This document shows positions 34,506 to 43,849 of a stretch of DNA of 64,000 nucleotides, piece by piece. The stretch covers positions 124,001 to 188,000 of the forward strand of contig JAJYLY010000001.1 of assembly GCA_021787435.1 (NCBI GenBank), read 5' to 3'. Under the pieces are notes generated by a model that saw nothing but the letters and a program-made list of their open reading frames with translations, made no database searches and was not told the origin of the DNA. This DNA is from Pseudomonadota bacterium (GTDB lineage Bacteria > Pseudomonadota > Gammaproteobacteria > Burkholderiales > Gallionellaceae). The first letter of the stretch is position 1; every line of letters starts with the position of its first letter. A program made the position numbers and the translations under genes.

Positions 34506-35053
34506 TCATGCTTCCCGCCCTGAAGCACATGCAGCCGGCTATCTGGAAGCAGCCCTTGCAGATACCTGCCTGCTGCCACCGGACTGATCGGGTCGGCATC
34601 TCCCCACAGCAGCAATGCAGGGACACGTATGGATGCGATGCGTTCTGACAAATCCTCATGATAATCGGCAAACCACGATGGGGCGCCCGGATTAGCCATC
34701 CAGAACGATGATCGCCAGTCCTGTGCATGCATTGCAGACATATCGACACCTCCCGAAGTCACTGCAAGCACGATGTGCGTCAGAAATTCCGGACGTTTTA
34801 GTGCTGCCTGAACGGCAATCACGCCGCCCATAGACTGCGCAATCAGCGCACATGGCTGATCCATCTCCCTTGTGACCATACCCACAAGGTCTGCGATGCC
34901 GCGCACGCCAGGGTCATTTGGAATTCCGTCGAATCCGGGCCAGCCGAACAACCTTCGCTGCGCGGGATGCAGCAACAAATCAGAAACCGGCCGCCAGAAA
35001 TTTGGACTTCCGGCAGCGCCAGGCAGGAATAAAAGTTTGGTTGGAGCATGCAT
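34439..35053 (-). CDS. Alpha/beta hydrolase
   Basis: The product is 204 residues, on the short side for the fold. The oxyanion region FLPGAAGSP (9-17), nucleophile elbow AQSMGG (S74), acidic residue in LLWGDADPIS (about D152) and catalytic His in GGKHDLV (about H182) are all present, so it should be an active esterase or similar hydrolase. The substrate cannot be predicted. The lid region is reduced. It lies 31 bp downstream of the chemoreceptor gene on the same strand. Its last codons are duplicated at 31.95 kb. Confidence 0.83.
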   Translation of the reverse strand: MHAPTKLLFLPGAAGSPNFWRPVSDLLLHPAQRRLFGWPGFDGIPNDPGVRGIADLVGMVTREMDQPCALIAQSMGGVIAVQAALKRPEFLTHIVLAVTSGGVDMSAMHAQDWRSSFWMANPGAPSWFADYHEDLSERIASIRVPALLLWGDADPISPVAAGRYLQGLLPDSRLHVLQGGKHDLVVRFAPEVARLIDAHIGHAA

Positions 35054-35084
35054 TTGGTCTGGATAATATCAGCCAAGCCGAGCT

Positions 35085-36722
35085 TCACGCCACCCTGAAC
35101 TTCCCTGCGATGGCCAGAAGCGACGAGGCGAGCTCTTCGAGATGCCTGATCTCATCCCCGCTCCGGTGAATCGCCATGCTGTTTTCCTCGGCCATCTGGG
35201 ATATTTTTTCCACATGCTTGGCAATGTCGTCGCTGGTAATTCTCTGCTCGTTGACCGAGGCGTGTATGCTGCCTACGCCCTGATCCGCCTCCGTGGCCGA
35301 AGCATTTGCTTCGGTAAGCACTTCAGTGACGCTGATCAACGCAGTGCCGCTTGCGCGTAGCGAATCCATGCCTTCCTTGATCGCTACACCCACCTTGGCA
35401 GATTGCGTCCCCAAAGTCTGCGTCACCGTGTCGATCTCATTGGCGGCCTTGGCGGATTTTTCTGCGAGCTTGCGCACCTCGTCAGCGACGACAGCAAACC
35501 CTCTGCCCTGCTCGCCTGCTCGCGCAGCCTCGATAGCCGCATTCAGCGCAAGCAAATTGGTCTGGTCTGCGATGTCCTTGACCTGCCTTGCCATGCCAGT
35601 GATGTAATCGGTGCTCTGCACAAACTGCAAAATCGATTTCTCTATGCCCTGCACTGCCTTCTCTACAGCGCTTATCTCCTGTGACAGATCAGATATCCTG
35701 CCATTGCCTTCCTGAGTCTGTTCAAGGCCTTTTGAAGAAAGCCGTCTCACTTCTTCTGCGCTGTCTGCAACCGATGCGATGCTGACTGCCATTTGTTCGA
35801 CGGCCGCGGCCGTCGAAGCAGCCGCATCAGACTGCTTCTGAGACGCGGATATCACGCCGGCCGATGTCCTGGACAAGTTGCTCGCAGCGCTCGAGACCGT
35901 GCCGGCAGAATCCCTGACTTCGGCGATGATTCTGCCCAGATTGGTTCGTATCCTCTCAGCGCTGGATGCGATCTTCCCGAGTTCGTCGCCGGACTTGTAT
36001 TGCACTGCATGAGAAAAATCGCCATGCGCCAACCCGTCGAGATTCCGCACCAGATTCCTTGCAGGATCAATAATATTCTTTTTTATCATCCACAGATAAA
36101 TGACGAATGCCGCCAACGCAGAAAATCCTATCATCACGATGCTGATGAGTATTCCGCGCTTCCCTTTTTCTGCCGCTTCGCTTGCAGCCCGTGCAGCAAC
36201 CGATCCGATCTCATCTGCCGCTAGAGACAGCATCTCCGTCGGTGCGCGGTCCATACCCTTCACTGCACTATCGCCGGCCTTGATGTCAAAATCTGCCGCC
36301 TTATAAGCCTCGAGCCCCTTGCGATAGGCAGCACCCATTTCCTGGTGCGCCTCGGAAAATTTTCTCACCTTATCCTGAGCGGCAGGCTCATCATCCAGTT
36401 TCTGCAACAGGGACTGCGTGTTTTCTTCAACCTTGCGCTCGCTTTTCTGAAAATTTCCCCAGTATTTCTCAAGCGAGGCAGGGTCACTGCCGCGCAGCAG
36501 CGTATCCTTCCATTCTTGGACCTGTTTCTTGAAATCAAGTTGAATGGCGCGGATTTGCCGTTCGTTAGCATTGCGAACCTCAACCCGGCCCGTGAAGTCT
36601 CCGATGCTGCTCCATGCCTGCCAGAAGCCGACCAGGGAAGCCGTGAGAACAAAGACCGTGCCCAAGCCAGATATCATCAGAAGCTTGTTACGTATGCTGT
36701 TCCTGATCGCGTCCACGTCCAC
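35085..36722 (-). CDS. Methyl-accepting chemotaxis protein
   Basis: The product is 545 residues. TM1 (about 14-36), a periplasmic four-helix-type sensing domain (about 40-185), TM2 (190-212), a HAMP domain (about 213-266) and a long cytoplasmic signalling coiled coil are visible. The conserved hairpin tip runs through [20 protein letters not shown] and [14 protein letters not shown] (about 386-420). It should signal through CheW/CheA to the flagellar or pili motor. The ligand is unknown. No other chemotaxis gene is in the window, so it is an orphan receptor. Confidence 0.93.
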   Translation of the reverse strand: MDVDAIRNSIRNKLLMISGLGTVFVLTASLVGFWQAWSSIGDFTGRVEVRNANERQIRAIQLDFKKQVQEWKDTLLRGSDPASLEKYWGNFQKSERKVEENTQSLLQKLDDEPAAQDKVRKFSEAHQEMGAAYRKGLEAYKAADFDIKAGDSAVKGMDRAPTEMLSLAADEIGSVAARAASEAAEKGKRGILISIVMIGFSALAAFVIYLWMIKKNIIDPARNLVRNLDGLAHGDFSHAVQYKSGDELGKIASSAERIRTNLGRIIAEVRDSAGTVSSAASNLSRTSAGVISASQKQSDAAASTAAAVEQMAVSIASVADSAEEVRRLSSKGLEQTQEGNGRISDLSQEISAVEKAVQGIEKSILQFVQSTDYITGMARQVKDIADQTNLLALNAAIEAARAGEQGRGFAVVADEVRKLAEKSAKAANEIDTVTQTLGTQSAKVGVAIKEGMDSLRASGTALISVTEVLTEANASATEADQGVGSIHASVNEQRITSDDIAKHVEKISQMAEENSMAIHRSGDEIRHLEELASSLLAIAGKFRVA

Positions 36723-36865
36723 TCCTTATCCGGATATAGTCCATGTTATCGGCGATGCTTTGAAAAACTTTAGACAAACGCTGTCGCTCCCGACAGCATT
36801 TCAGCGAATCCGCAGGCAGGTTGCTGTAATATGTCCGCACAAGATGCAACTAATCTTTTCAGACC

Positions 36866-37714
36866 ATGACAACCAACATGCCCCGATTCGGGCGCACCCT
36901 GATTTTAACCGCGGCTGCGATGATCGCATTTGCGGCCAACTCGCTGCTATGCCGCGCCGCCTTGAAGCACACGGGCATGGATGCTGCGAGCTTTACCTCA
37001 ATCCGGTTGATGTTTGGCGCTGCGATGCTCGGCATCATCGCAGCCATGAACCGCAGCAACGGGCGCGGCAACTGGCCCTCGGCCTTTGCGCTTCTCGTTT
37101 ATGCCGCGGGCTTTTCCTTTGCCTATGTGAATCTGTCCGCTGCAACCGGCGCTCTGCTCCTGTTCGGCGCTGTCCAGGCGACGATGGCAGGCTACGGCAT
37201 TTGGAAAGGGGAACGCCTCAACGGATTACAGATCGCAGGCCTTCTGCTTGCACTCGCAGGATTGGCAAGCCTGCTAATGCCAGGCATTGCAGCGCCGCCT
37301 TTCGCGGCCTCCCTGCTGATGCTGTTAGCAGGGATTGCGTGGGGAATCTACTCCCTGCGCGGCAGGGGAACAAGCGACCCGATCGGGGTGACCGCGGGAA
37401 ATTTTCTGCGCGCCACCCCTTTCGCTGCAGCATTGAGTCTCCTGATGTATGACAGCGCATCCATGGACGCGGCCGGCTTACTTTATGCTGCTGCATCGGG
37501 TGCGCTGGCTTCCGGCATAGGCTATGCGATCTGGTACACCGCGCTGCCTGGTCTTAAGACGACCCATGCGGCGACTGTGCAGCTTTCCGTTCCGGTGATA
37601 GCCGCAATAGGCGGCATCGTCTTTCTGGGCGAAGCCGTGAGCCTGCGTTTAATCCTTGCATCCGTTGCCACGCTGGGCGGTATTGCGCTGGTGATGCTGG
37701 AACGCAGGAGCTAG
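36866..37714 (+). CDS. EamA/DMT-family membrane transporter
   Basis: The product is 282 residues with about ten hydrophobic helices in two repeated halves, the EamA/RhaT drug-metabolite transporter layout. AGIAWGIYSLRGRG near the start of the second half and TVQLSVPVIAAIGGIVFLGE near the end are typical. It probably exports a metabolite or amino acid; the substrate is unknown. It ends three bases before the convergent ABC permease gene. Confidence 0.85.
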   Translation: MTTNMPRFGRTLILTAAAMIAFAANSLLCRAALKHTGMDAASFTSIRLMFGAAMLGIIAAMNRSNGRGNWPSAFALLVYAAGFSFAYVNLSAATGALLLFGAVQATMAGYGIWKGERLNGLQIAGLLLALAGLASLLMPGIAAPPFAASLLMLLAGIAWGIYSLRGRGTSDPIGVTAGNFLRATPFAAALSLLMYDSASMDAAGLLYAAASGALASGIGYAIWYTALPGLKTTHAATVQLSVPVIAAIGGIVFLGEAVSLRLILASVATLGGIALVMLERRS

Positions 37715-37717
37715 AAC

Positions 37718-38830
37718 TCAATACATGCGATGCCTGAAAAGCCAGCTGGCCAGGGTCAGGGTTGCAGCGCCTATCAACGCCATGGGCCAAAGCTGCCCCA
37801 TCAGCACGTCGAAGCCCGCCCCTTCCAGGAATACCTTGCGCAATACCACAAGGAAGTAACGCAACGGGTCTATCAGCGTGACTATCTGTACGGTAGGCGG
37901 CATGTTGGCGATCGGGGTCGCAAAGCCCGACAGGATCACTGCGGGCACCATAAACAGGAAGGCGCCCAGCAATCCCTGCTGCTGTGTCACGGCCAGCGAC
38001 GAGATGAGCATGCCCGCCCCCACACCTGAAACCAGAAACAACGACAGGCCCGAATAAAGCGCAGGCAGGCTGCCAAGCAAGGGCACGTCGAACCACTTTG
38101 TTGCGATCAAGAGGATCACGCTTGCCTGAACCATCCCTATGATGAAACCAGGCAACGCCTTGCCAAGCAGGATTTCGCCCGGGCGCAGCGGCGTGACCAG
38201 CAACTGGTCGAAGGTACCCTGCTCGCGCTCCCGGGCCACGGTGAGTGCCGTGACCAGCATCGTCGTCACCAGCGTGAGCATGCCGATGATGCCCGGAATG
38301 AAGAACCAGCGGCTTTCCAGATTTGGGTTGAACCAGGCGCGCGTCTCAAGCTTCGCGGGTGCGGCCTCAAGTCCGTGGTCCGCTATCCATTGCATGTTGA
38401 ACTGCTCTACGATCGTGCTCACGTAGTTCAGCACGATCATCGCGGTGTTCGAGTTCCGCCCATCCACGATAATCTGCAGCGGGGTACTCTTTCCAGCCAG
38501 CAAATCAGCGCTGAAACGCGGCCCGATGTGGATCACCATCAACACGTCGCGCCTGTCCACCAGAGGCGCTATCTGCTCCTCAGACTGCAGCGTGGCCATA
38601 CGATGAAAGGCGGGCGCACCATCGAAGGCCGCAACGAGTTCGCGCGAAGCAATACCTTTGTCTTCGTTGTAGAGCGCATACTGGACATGTCTCAGGTCGA
38701 AGGTTGCCGCATAGCCGAAAACCAGAAGCTGTATCATCGGCGGCGCGATGAGTACAAGCCGACTCTTCGGATCCTTGAACAACGCCAGGAATTCCTTGTA
38801 AATCAGGGCGATCATGCGCGTGATCATCAC
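37718..38830 (-). CDS. ybhR: ABC-2 transporter permease, YbhR type
   Basis: The product is 370 residues. One N-terminal helix (RLVLIAPPMIQLLVFGYAATF, about 23-43) is followed by a large periplasmic domain, then five helices with the ABC-2 signature REREQGTFDQLLVTPLRPGEILLGK (about 205-230). It is the last gene of a four-gene efflux operon whose frames overlap by four bases each. With the paired permease and the double ATPase it would form an exporter for drugs or lipids, as E. coli YbhFSR does. The start is GTG 38830 or ATG 38827. Confidence 0.88.
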   Translation of the reverse strand: MMITRMIALIYKEFLALFKDPKSRLVLIAPPMIQLLVFGYAATFDLRHVQYALYNEDKGIASRELVAAFDGAPAFHRMATLQSEEQIAPLVDRRDVLMVIHIGPRFSADLLAGKSTPLQIIVDGRNSNTAMIVLNYVSTIVEQFNMQWIADHGLEAAPAKLETRAWFNPNLESRWFFIPGIIGMLTLVTTMLVTALTVAREREQGTFDQLLVTPLRPGEILLGKALPGFIIGMVQASVILLIATKWFDVPLLGSLPALYSGLSLFLVSGVGAGMLISSLAVTQQQGLLGAFLFMVPAVILSGFATPIANMPPTVQIVTLIDPLRYFLVVLRKVFLEGAGFDVLMGQLWPMALIGAATLTLASWLFRHRMY

Positions 38831-39963
38831 TCGAGCCTCTTTCTTGATTTTCTCCAGGTGATGCCCATGAAGAAAATCGCCATGACGATCAGCGCAAACA
38901 CATTAGGCAGTACCACAGACCATACGTTGCCTGCCATGAACAGGGTCTGGACGATGGATACAAAATAGCGCGCGACGATCAGGTGCGTGATAAATTGCAC
39001 CACGGAAGGCATGCTGTCGATGTCAAAGATGAAGCCGGAGAGCAAAAAGGCGGGAAGGAAAGTGCCAACGATCGCGATTTGTCCAGCCACGAACTGATTG
39101 CGCGCAAGCGTCGAGATCGCAAGCCCCATGCCCAAAGCGGCCAGCAGGAAAAGCGATGCGCATACCCACAGCAACCAAAAGGATCCCACAAGCGGCACGC
39201 CGAACAGCCACACCGCAAGTCCGACGCTCAAGAGCATGCCGCCCGTGCCCAGCGCGAAGTACGCGATGATCTTGCCCAAGAGCACCTCGGTCATCGTGAC
39301 AGGCGTCACCAGCAGCGCCTCCAGCGTTCCCCGTTCCCACTCGCGCGCCATCACGAGTGCTGTGAGCAGCGTGCCAATCAGCGTCATGATGATTGCAACC
39401 AGTCCCGGCACCAGAAAGTTGCGGCTCTTCACGTCGCCGTTGTACCAGACGCGTTGTTCCAGCTGCACCGGTGTAACCATCTCTCGCCCGGCGCTTTTAG
39501 CGCGCCTTTCAAGCCAATTCACCCATACTCCCTGCAGGTAACCCTGGGTCAGGCGCGCGGTGTTGGCGTCCACGCCGTTGACGATGATTTGGATGGCGGC
39601 GCCATCCGGGCGGTACAGTCTTTTTGCAAAATTCGCGCGCAGGTGCACTATGGCATTCACTCTTCCCTCGCGCATCGCCTCTTCTGCTGCTGCCATGGTA
39701 AGAAAATGCTGCGGCACAAAGTAATGACTGCCTTCGATCGACGCCAGAAAGTCATCGCTGTCTGCTGTTGGCTGCTCTGCCACCAGCGCCACCGGCAGAT
39801 GATCCGCGTCCAGGGAAACACCGAAGCCAAAAAGCACCAGCAAAAAAAGCGGCATCAAAAAGGCGATCGCGATGCTGCTGGGATCGCGCGCAATCTGCAG
39901 GAACTCCTTCTTCACCAGCCCTTTGAGCCGCATCATGCTTCCGCCGCGAAATTCACCCATCAT
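38827..39963 (-). CDS. ybhS: ABC-2 transporter permease, YbhS type
   Basis: The product is 378 residues with the same layout as its neighbour: an N-terminal helix (about 26-48), a periplasmic domain, then five helices. The ABC-2 signature is REWERGTLEALLVTPVTMTEVLLGK. It starts four bases inside the ATPase gene and overlaps the YbhR-type gene by four bases. The two permeases probably form a heterodimer. Confidence 0.88.
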   Translation of the reverse strand: MMGEFRGGSMMRLKGLVKKEFLQIARDPSSIAIAFLMPLFLLVLFGFGVSLDADHLPVALVAEQPTADSDDFLASIEGSHYFVPQHFLTMAAAEEAMREGRVNAIVHLRANFAKRLYRPDGAAIQIIVNGVDANTARLTQGYLQGVWVNWLERRAKSAGREMVTPVQLEQRVWYNGDVKSRNFLVPGLVAIIMTLIGTLLTALVMAREWERGTLEALLVTPVTMTEVLLGKIIAYFALGTGGMLLSVGLAVWLFGVPLVGSFWLLWVCASLFLLAALGMGLAISTLARNQFVAGQIAIVGTFLPAFLLSGFIFDIDSMPSVVQFITHLIVARYFVSIVQTLFMAGNVWSVVLPNVFALIVMAIFFMGITWRKSRKRLE

Positions 39964-41699
39964 GCTGCCTCTCTGACTTTTTCCGCATCTTCCACCAGAT
40001 GGATGAAGGCATCCTCCATGCTGGGCTCCGGATTCCCTGCTGTCCTCGCATGAGACTTGATGACGGCGGGCTCATCCAGCGTCAGGATGCGGCCTGACGA
40101 CATGATCGCAATGCGGTCGCAGTATTCCGCCTCCTCCATGAAATGCGTGGTGATCAGCACCGTCACCCCGCTGCGCGCAAGCGCGTTGATGCGCTGCCAG
40201 AACTCGCGCCTGGCCAGCGGATCGACCCCGGATGTGGGCTCGTCGAGAAACAGTATATCCGGCTGGTGCATCAGCGAACAGGCCATCGCCAGCCGCTGCT
40301 TGTAGCCCAATGGAAGGCTGGCCGACAACTGGTCCGCAAATTTTTCCAGCTCGAATTCCAAAAGCGCCCACTTCAGCCTTTCCCCGCGCAGCTTCCCTGG
40401 CAGGCCGTAGGCACTAGCAAAAAAAACCAGATTCTGCATCACGCTTAAGTTGCCGTAGAGCGAAAATTTCTGGGACATGTAACCGATGCGCGCGCGCGCG
40501 GTTGAAGCCGCATGGCGCAAATCCAGCCCTGCCACCGTGAGGCTGCCGGAACTTGCTGGCAACAGACCGCAGAGCATGCGGAACGTCGTAGATTTGCCGG
40601 CGCCGTTCGCCCCCAGCAGACCGAATATCTCTCCGCGATTCACCTCGAAGCTGATGCCGTCCACGGCCCAGAAGTCGCCAAAGCTGCGCCTGAGATTTTC
40701 AACGTGGATCACGGGCTCGCTTCCCTTTGCTTCAGTCACCGGATGATTGAATGCCATGCTTTCATGCGATGTGCTCTGCGAACGCGCACGCAGCAGGTCG
40801 ACGTAACCATCCTCGAAGCGCGGCTTTACCGCCTCTATACGCGCATCAGCTAGTCCGGCCAGATGGATCAATTCCACGTCCGCCATTTTCGTCACCAACC
40901 TCACATGGTCGCCCTGAACCTGCGCATCGACCACGCCAGGCTGGCCTGCAAGCGTTGCCTGCATGTCCCTTAGCTTGCCGCCCTTGACTGCCCAAGTTCT
41001 GCCGGTCATGGGCGCGCTCAGGTCAGCAGGGCGCCCGTGCATCAGCACTTTCCCTTCATGCAACAGCACGACGTCTTCGCAACGCTCCGCCTCGTCAAGA
41101 TAGGCTGTGGAAAGCAATACGCTCATGCCTTCCTCTTTCACCAGACGTTCGATGATGGCCCACAGTTCGCGGCGCGACACGGGATCAACCCCGACGGTGG
41201 GTTCGTCCAGGAGCAACAGGCTAGGTGCGCGCACCAGAGTGCAGGCCAGCCCCAACTTCTGCTTCATTCCCCCGGACAAGCGTCCGGCCAGGCGGTCAGT
41301 GAATTCGGAAAGCGCTGTCATGCGCATCAGTTCCCTGTAGCGCGCCATCCTCTGATCCTTGGGCACACCCTGCAGGTCTGCATAAAGATCGAGATTCTCT
41401 TGCACGGTCAGGTCTTCATACAGCCCGAAACGCTGTGGCATGTAGCCCAAGGCTGCCTGAACCTTCAACGCATCGCGCGTTGCATCCATGCCAAGCGCCC
41501 GCAACGTGCCGCCATCGGGTTCCAGAAGCCCCGCAGCAAGGCGCATCAAGGTTGTCTTGCCAGCACCATCAGGGCCTATCAACCCTGTCACCATGCCCTG
41601 TCTGATCGAGAAGCTCACGGCATCCAGCGCCTGAATGCGGCGACCTTCCACAACAAAGCGCTTGGACAGATTGTCGGCCACTAGGATGTCCACGCTCAT
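39960..41699 (-). CDS. ybhF: Tandem ABC ATPase, YbhF type
   Basis: The product is 579 residues containing two complete ABC ATPase domains in one chain. Walker A sites are GPDGAGKT (about 42-49) and GANGAGKS (about 364-371). Signatures are LSGGMKQKLGLA in the first half and SASLPLGYKQRLAMA, a degenerate signature, in the second. Walker B motifs are LLLLDEPTVGVDP and ILFLDEPTSGVDP. It energises the two ABC-2 permeases. Four-base overlaps with ybhG upstream and ybhS downstream show tight coupling. Confidence 0.9.
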   Translation of the reverse strand: MSVDILVADNLSKRFVVEGRRIQALDAVSFSIRQGMVTGLIGPDGAGKTTLMRLAAGLLEPDGGTLRALGMDATRDALKVQAALGYMPQRFGLYEDLTVQENLDLYADLQGVPKDQRMARYRELMRMTALSEFTDRLAGRLSGGMKQKLGLACTLVRAPSLLLLDEPTVGVDPVSRRELWAIIERLVKEEGMSVLLSTAYLDEAERCEDVVLLHEGKVLMHGRPADLSAPMTGRTWAVKGGKLRDMQATLAGQPGVVDAQVQGDHVRLVTKMADVELIHLAGLADARIEAVKPRFEDGYVDLLRARSQSTSHESMAFNHPVTEAKGSEPVIHVENLRRSFGDFWAVDGISFEVNRGEIFGLLGANGAGKSTTFRMLCGLLPASSGSLTVAGLDLRHAASTARARIGYMSQKFSLYGNLSVMQNLVFFASAYGLPGKLRGERLKWALLEFELEKFADQLSASLPLGYKQRLAMACSLMHQPDILFLDEPTSGVDPLARREFWQRINALARSGVTVLITTHFMEEAEYCDRIAIMSSGRILTLDEPAVIKSHARTAGNPEPSMEDAFIHLVEDAEKVREAA

Positions 41700-42709
41700 T
41701 CCCGGCAGGGGTCTGTCCCGCTAGCCTGCGCTTTCTGATCCAGATGTATCGTCACCGTCGCAGGCATCCCCTGACGGAGCACATCACGCCCTTCGCAGGC
41801 AAACACCCTGGTCTGATAGACCAGGCTTGAACGCGTCTCGGTTGTCTCTACCGACTTGGGCGTGAATTCAGCACCCGGGGAAACATAGCCCACATAGGCG
41901 CGGTATGCCTTGCCCGGATGGCTGTCGGTGTGCACCCAAGCAAGGGCGCCCATCGGCACGCGGCCGAGGTAGACCTCAGGCAGGTAAACCCGCACCCAGA
42001 CAGGATCGGTCAGCGCGAGCGTGTAAACCGCCTTCTGGGGTGAGGCCATGTCGCCCGGTTCGAGTATGCGGTTCTCGATCACTCCGTCGGATGGCGCATA
42101 CAGTTTTCCATCCTGAAGATCGCGCTGCATCACGCCGACCAGCGCCCTGTCGGATGCCAAGGTCGCTCTTGCTGCCGCGATATCCTCCTTGCGTGGCCCA
42201 AGTTCAGCCAGACGCAGCGCTTCCTCGGCTGCTTTCAGCTGTGCTACTGCCTTATCGCGCGCATATCCCGCGCTGTCAGCCTGCTGGCGCGAGACAAAAT
42301 GGCGGTCCGCCAGATTTGCCTGACGCCGGTAATAGGCTTCCGCATCGTCCTTTGAGGCACGCGCCGCATCGCGCGCTGCACGCGCCTGTTTAATCTCCTC
42401 GGGACGGGAACCTGCAAGCAGCCTTGCCAGCACCTCCTGCTGCGCGTTGGTCTGCGCCCCTGCCTGTGCCAGTGACAGCTCTAAGCGCCTGGTATCGATG
42501 CTGGCAAGCAACTGCCCTGCCTTCACGCGGTCGCCTTCCTTCACCAGCATCTCTTCGATGCGGCCGCTGGCATTGAAAGCCATATCCACCTGCCGGATAT
42601 CCACATTGCCCTGCAAGGTCAGATCGGTCATTGCCGGGTTCTCGCGATGCCAGTAAACGCCTGCACCGATCGCCAGTACGACAACCGCGATGATCAGAAA
42701 AATTTTCAT
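41696..42709 (-). CDS. ybhG: HlyD-family membrane-fusion/adaptor protein, YbhG type
   Basis: The product is 337 residues. One N-terminal anchor (about 2-19) precedes a split biotinyl-lipoyl domain (GRIEEMLVKEGDRVKAGQLL) and a long Ala/Arg/Glu-rich coiled coil (about 75-190). The second lipoyl half (LYAPSDGVIENRILEPGD) and a beta-barrel end follow. It is the periplasmic adaptor that would couple the ABC exporter to an outer-membrane channel. It is the first gene of the operon, with its promoter in the 170 bp shared with the divergent Q/P-rich protein gene. Confidence 0.9.
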   Translation of the reverse strand: MKIFLIIAVVVLAIGAGVYWHRENPAMTDLTLQGNVDIRQVDMAFNASGRIEEMLVKEGDRVKAGQLLASIDTRRLELSLAQAGAQTNAQQEVLARLLAGSRPEEIKQARAARDAARASKDDAEAYYRRQANLADRHFVSRQQADSAGYARDKAVAQLKAAEEALRLAELGPRKEDIAAARATLASDRALVGVMQRDLQDGKLYAPSDGVIENRILEPGDMASPQKAVYTLALTDPVWVRVYLPEVYLGRVPMGALAWVHTDSHPGKAYRAYVGYVSPGAEFTPKSVETTETRSSLVYQTRVFACEGRDVLRQGMPATVTIHLDQKAQASGTDPCRE

Positions 42710-42879
42710 GCTCAGCCTCCCAATCTCAAATCCGTCCTGCGATGCACGCGATGATAAAGCAAAAAGGCATTGGCCGTTAAAACAAGCATGCCACTAAAGG
42801 ACTATATGAATTTATCCTGAACTGTAGTAAGTTGCATGCGCCATCTCGACCACCAGACTCTATGAAACAGGAGTTCGAA

Positions 42880-43764
42880 ATGCTCAAATTAAAGCGTGCG
42901 TTCTTTGTTCTGGGATTGCTACTGTCCTCATTCGCAGAAGCCGACATCCAGGTGGGCTTCGGGCTTCCGGGCGTGAACATCGGTATCAACCTGCCCACCT
43001 ACCCCTACCTCGTCCCCATCCCCGGCTACCCTGTCTATTACGCGCCGCAGATACAAGCAAACTTCTTCTTCTACGACGGTCTTTACTGGGTGTACCAGTA
43101 CGATACCTGGTATGCAGCCAGCTGGTACAACGGACCCTGGTGGCCGGTGAGCCCGGATCAGGTACCCCTGTATATCCTGCGCGTTCCGGTGCAATACTAC
43201 CTGCAGCCCCCTTCCTATTTCATCGGCTGGCAGCCCTACGCAGCGCCGCACTGGGGCCAACACTGGGGACGCGACTGGGAACTGCACAGAAGAGGCTGGG
43301 ACAGATGGGACAGGCACACCACACCCGCACCCGCGCCTCTGCCTGCCTATCAGCGGCAGTATTCCCGCGATCGCTATCCGCAACAGTGGCAACAGCAGCA
43401 ACTGCAGCAGCAGCATTACCGCTACCAGCCTCACGATCCCGAAGTGCAGCAGCGCTATCGCGCAGTGCAGCAGGCGCCAGGACAGCAGGGCAACAGGCAG
43501 CCAAACATTCAGCAGAATGCAATGCCGCAACGAGCTCCCGAAGGCTACAGGCAGCCGAACATCCAACAGAATGCAATGCCGCAACGAGCTCCCGAAGGCT
43601 ACAGGCAACCTAATACTCAGCCACAATATCAACAGAATGTGATGCCCGTTCCGCAGCAAAGATCGCAAGGGCAACAAAGCCGTGATGTCCCGCGCGATCA
43701 TAATCGGGAACAAGACCAACAGAAAGGACGCGAACAGGAACAGGACCAGCATCGCAACGACTGA
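42880..43764 (+). CDS. Secreted Q/P/R-rich repeat protein of unknown function
   Basis: The product is 294 residues. An AGGAG site six bases upstream supports the ATG at 42880 (alternative ATG at 42862). A signal peptide ends near AEA (about 20). The exported part starts with a Pro/Gly/Tyr-rich segment (VGFGLPGVNIGINLPTYPYL), then an aromatic YWVYQYDTWYAASWYNGPWW block. From about residue 160 on it is almost only Gln, Arg, Pro and Asn. Two perfect 18-residue repeats with NAMPQRAPEGY lie near residue 210. The aromatic N-terminal half resembles small secreted YXWY-type proteins of Betaproteobacteria with unknown role. The basic tail could bind nucleic acid or polysaccharide (inference). Confidence 0.75.
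   Translation: MLKLKRAFFVLGLLLSSFAEADIQVGFGLPGVNIGINLPTYPYLVPIPGYPVYYAPQIQANFFFYDGLYWVYQYDTWYAASWYNGPWWPVSPDQVPLYILRVPVQYYLQPPSYFIGWQPYAAPHWGQHWGRDWELHRRGWDRWDRHTTPAPAPLPAYQRQYSRDRYPQQWQQQQLQQQHYRYQPHDPEVQQRYRAVQQAPGQQGNRQPNIQQNAMPQRAPEGYRQPNIQQNAMPQRAPEGYRQPNTQPQYQQNVMPVPQQRSQGQQSRDVPRDHNREQDQQKGREQEQDQHRND
43494..43615 (+). repeat. 54-bp tandem coding repeat, two full copies and a partial third
   Basis: Copies at 43494-43547 and 43548-43601 differ at only a few bases, followed by the first part of a third copy. The near-identity at DNA level implies recent duplication inside the Q/P-rich gene. Confidence 0.85.
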
Positions 43765-43849
43765 TGCACAGGCAGGGTCATGTCTGTCGTACAAAACAAG
43801 ATATACCGTTTAAAGCATCCAACAATAACAATCAGTCCAGGAGACCAGC

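Noticed and set aside
38983-40053. Plus-strand frame of 356 codons antisense to the ABC permease
   Set aside because: It covers a clear ABC-2 permease gene; the His/Gln/Arg-rich product has no motif and no ribosome site.
42928-43794. Minus-strand frame of 288 codons antisense to the Q/P-rich protein
   Set aside because: The repeats and signal peptide make sense only on the plus strand. The antisense Leu-rich product is a by-product of Gln codons.
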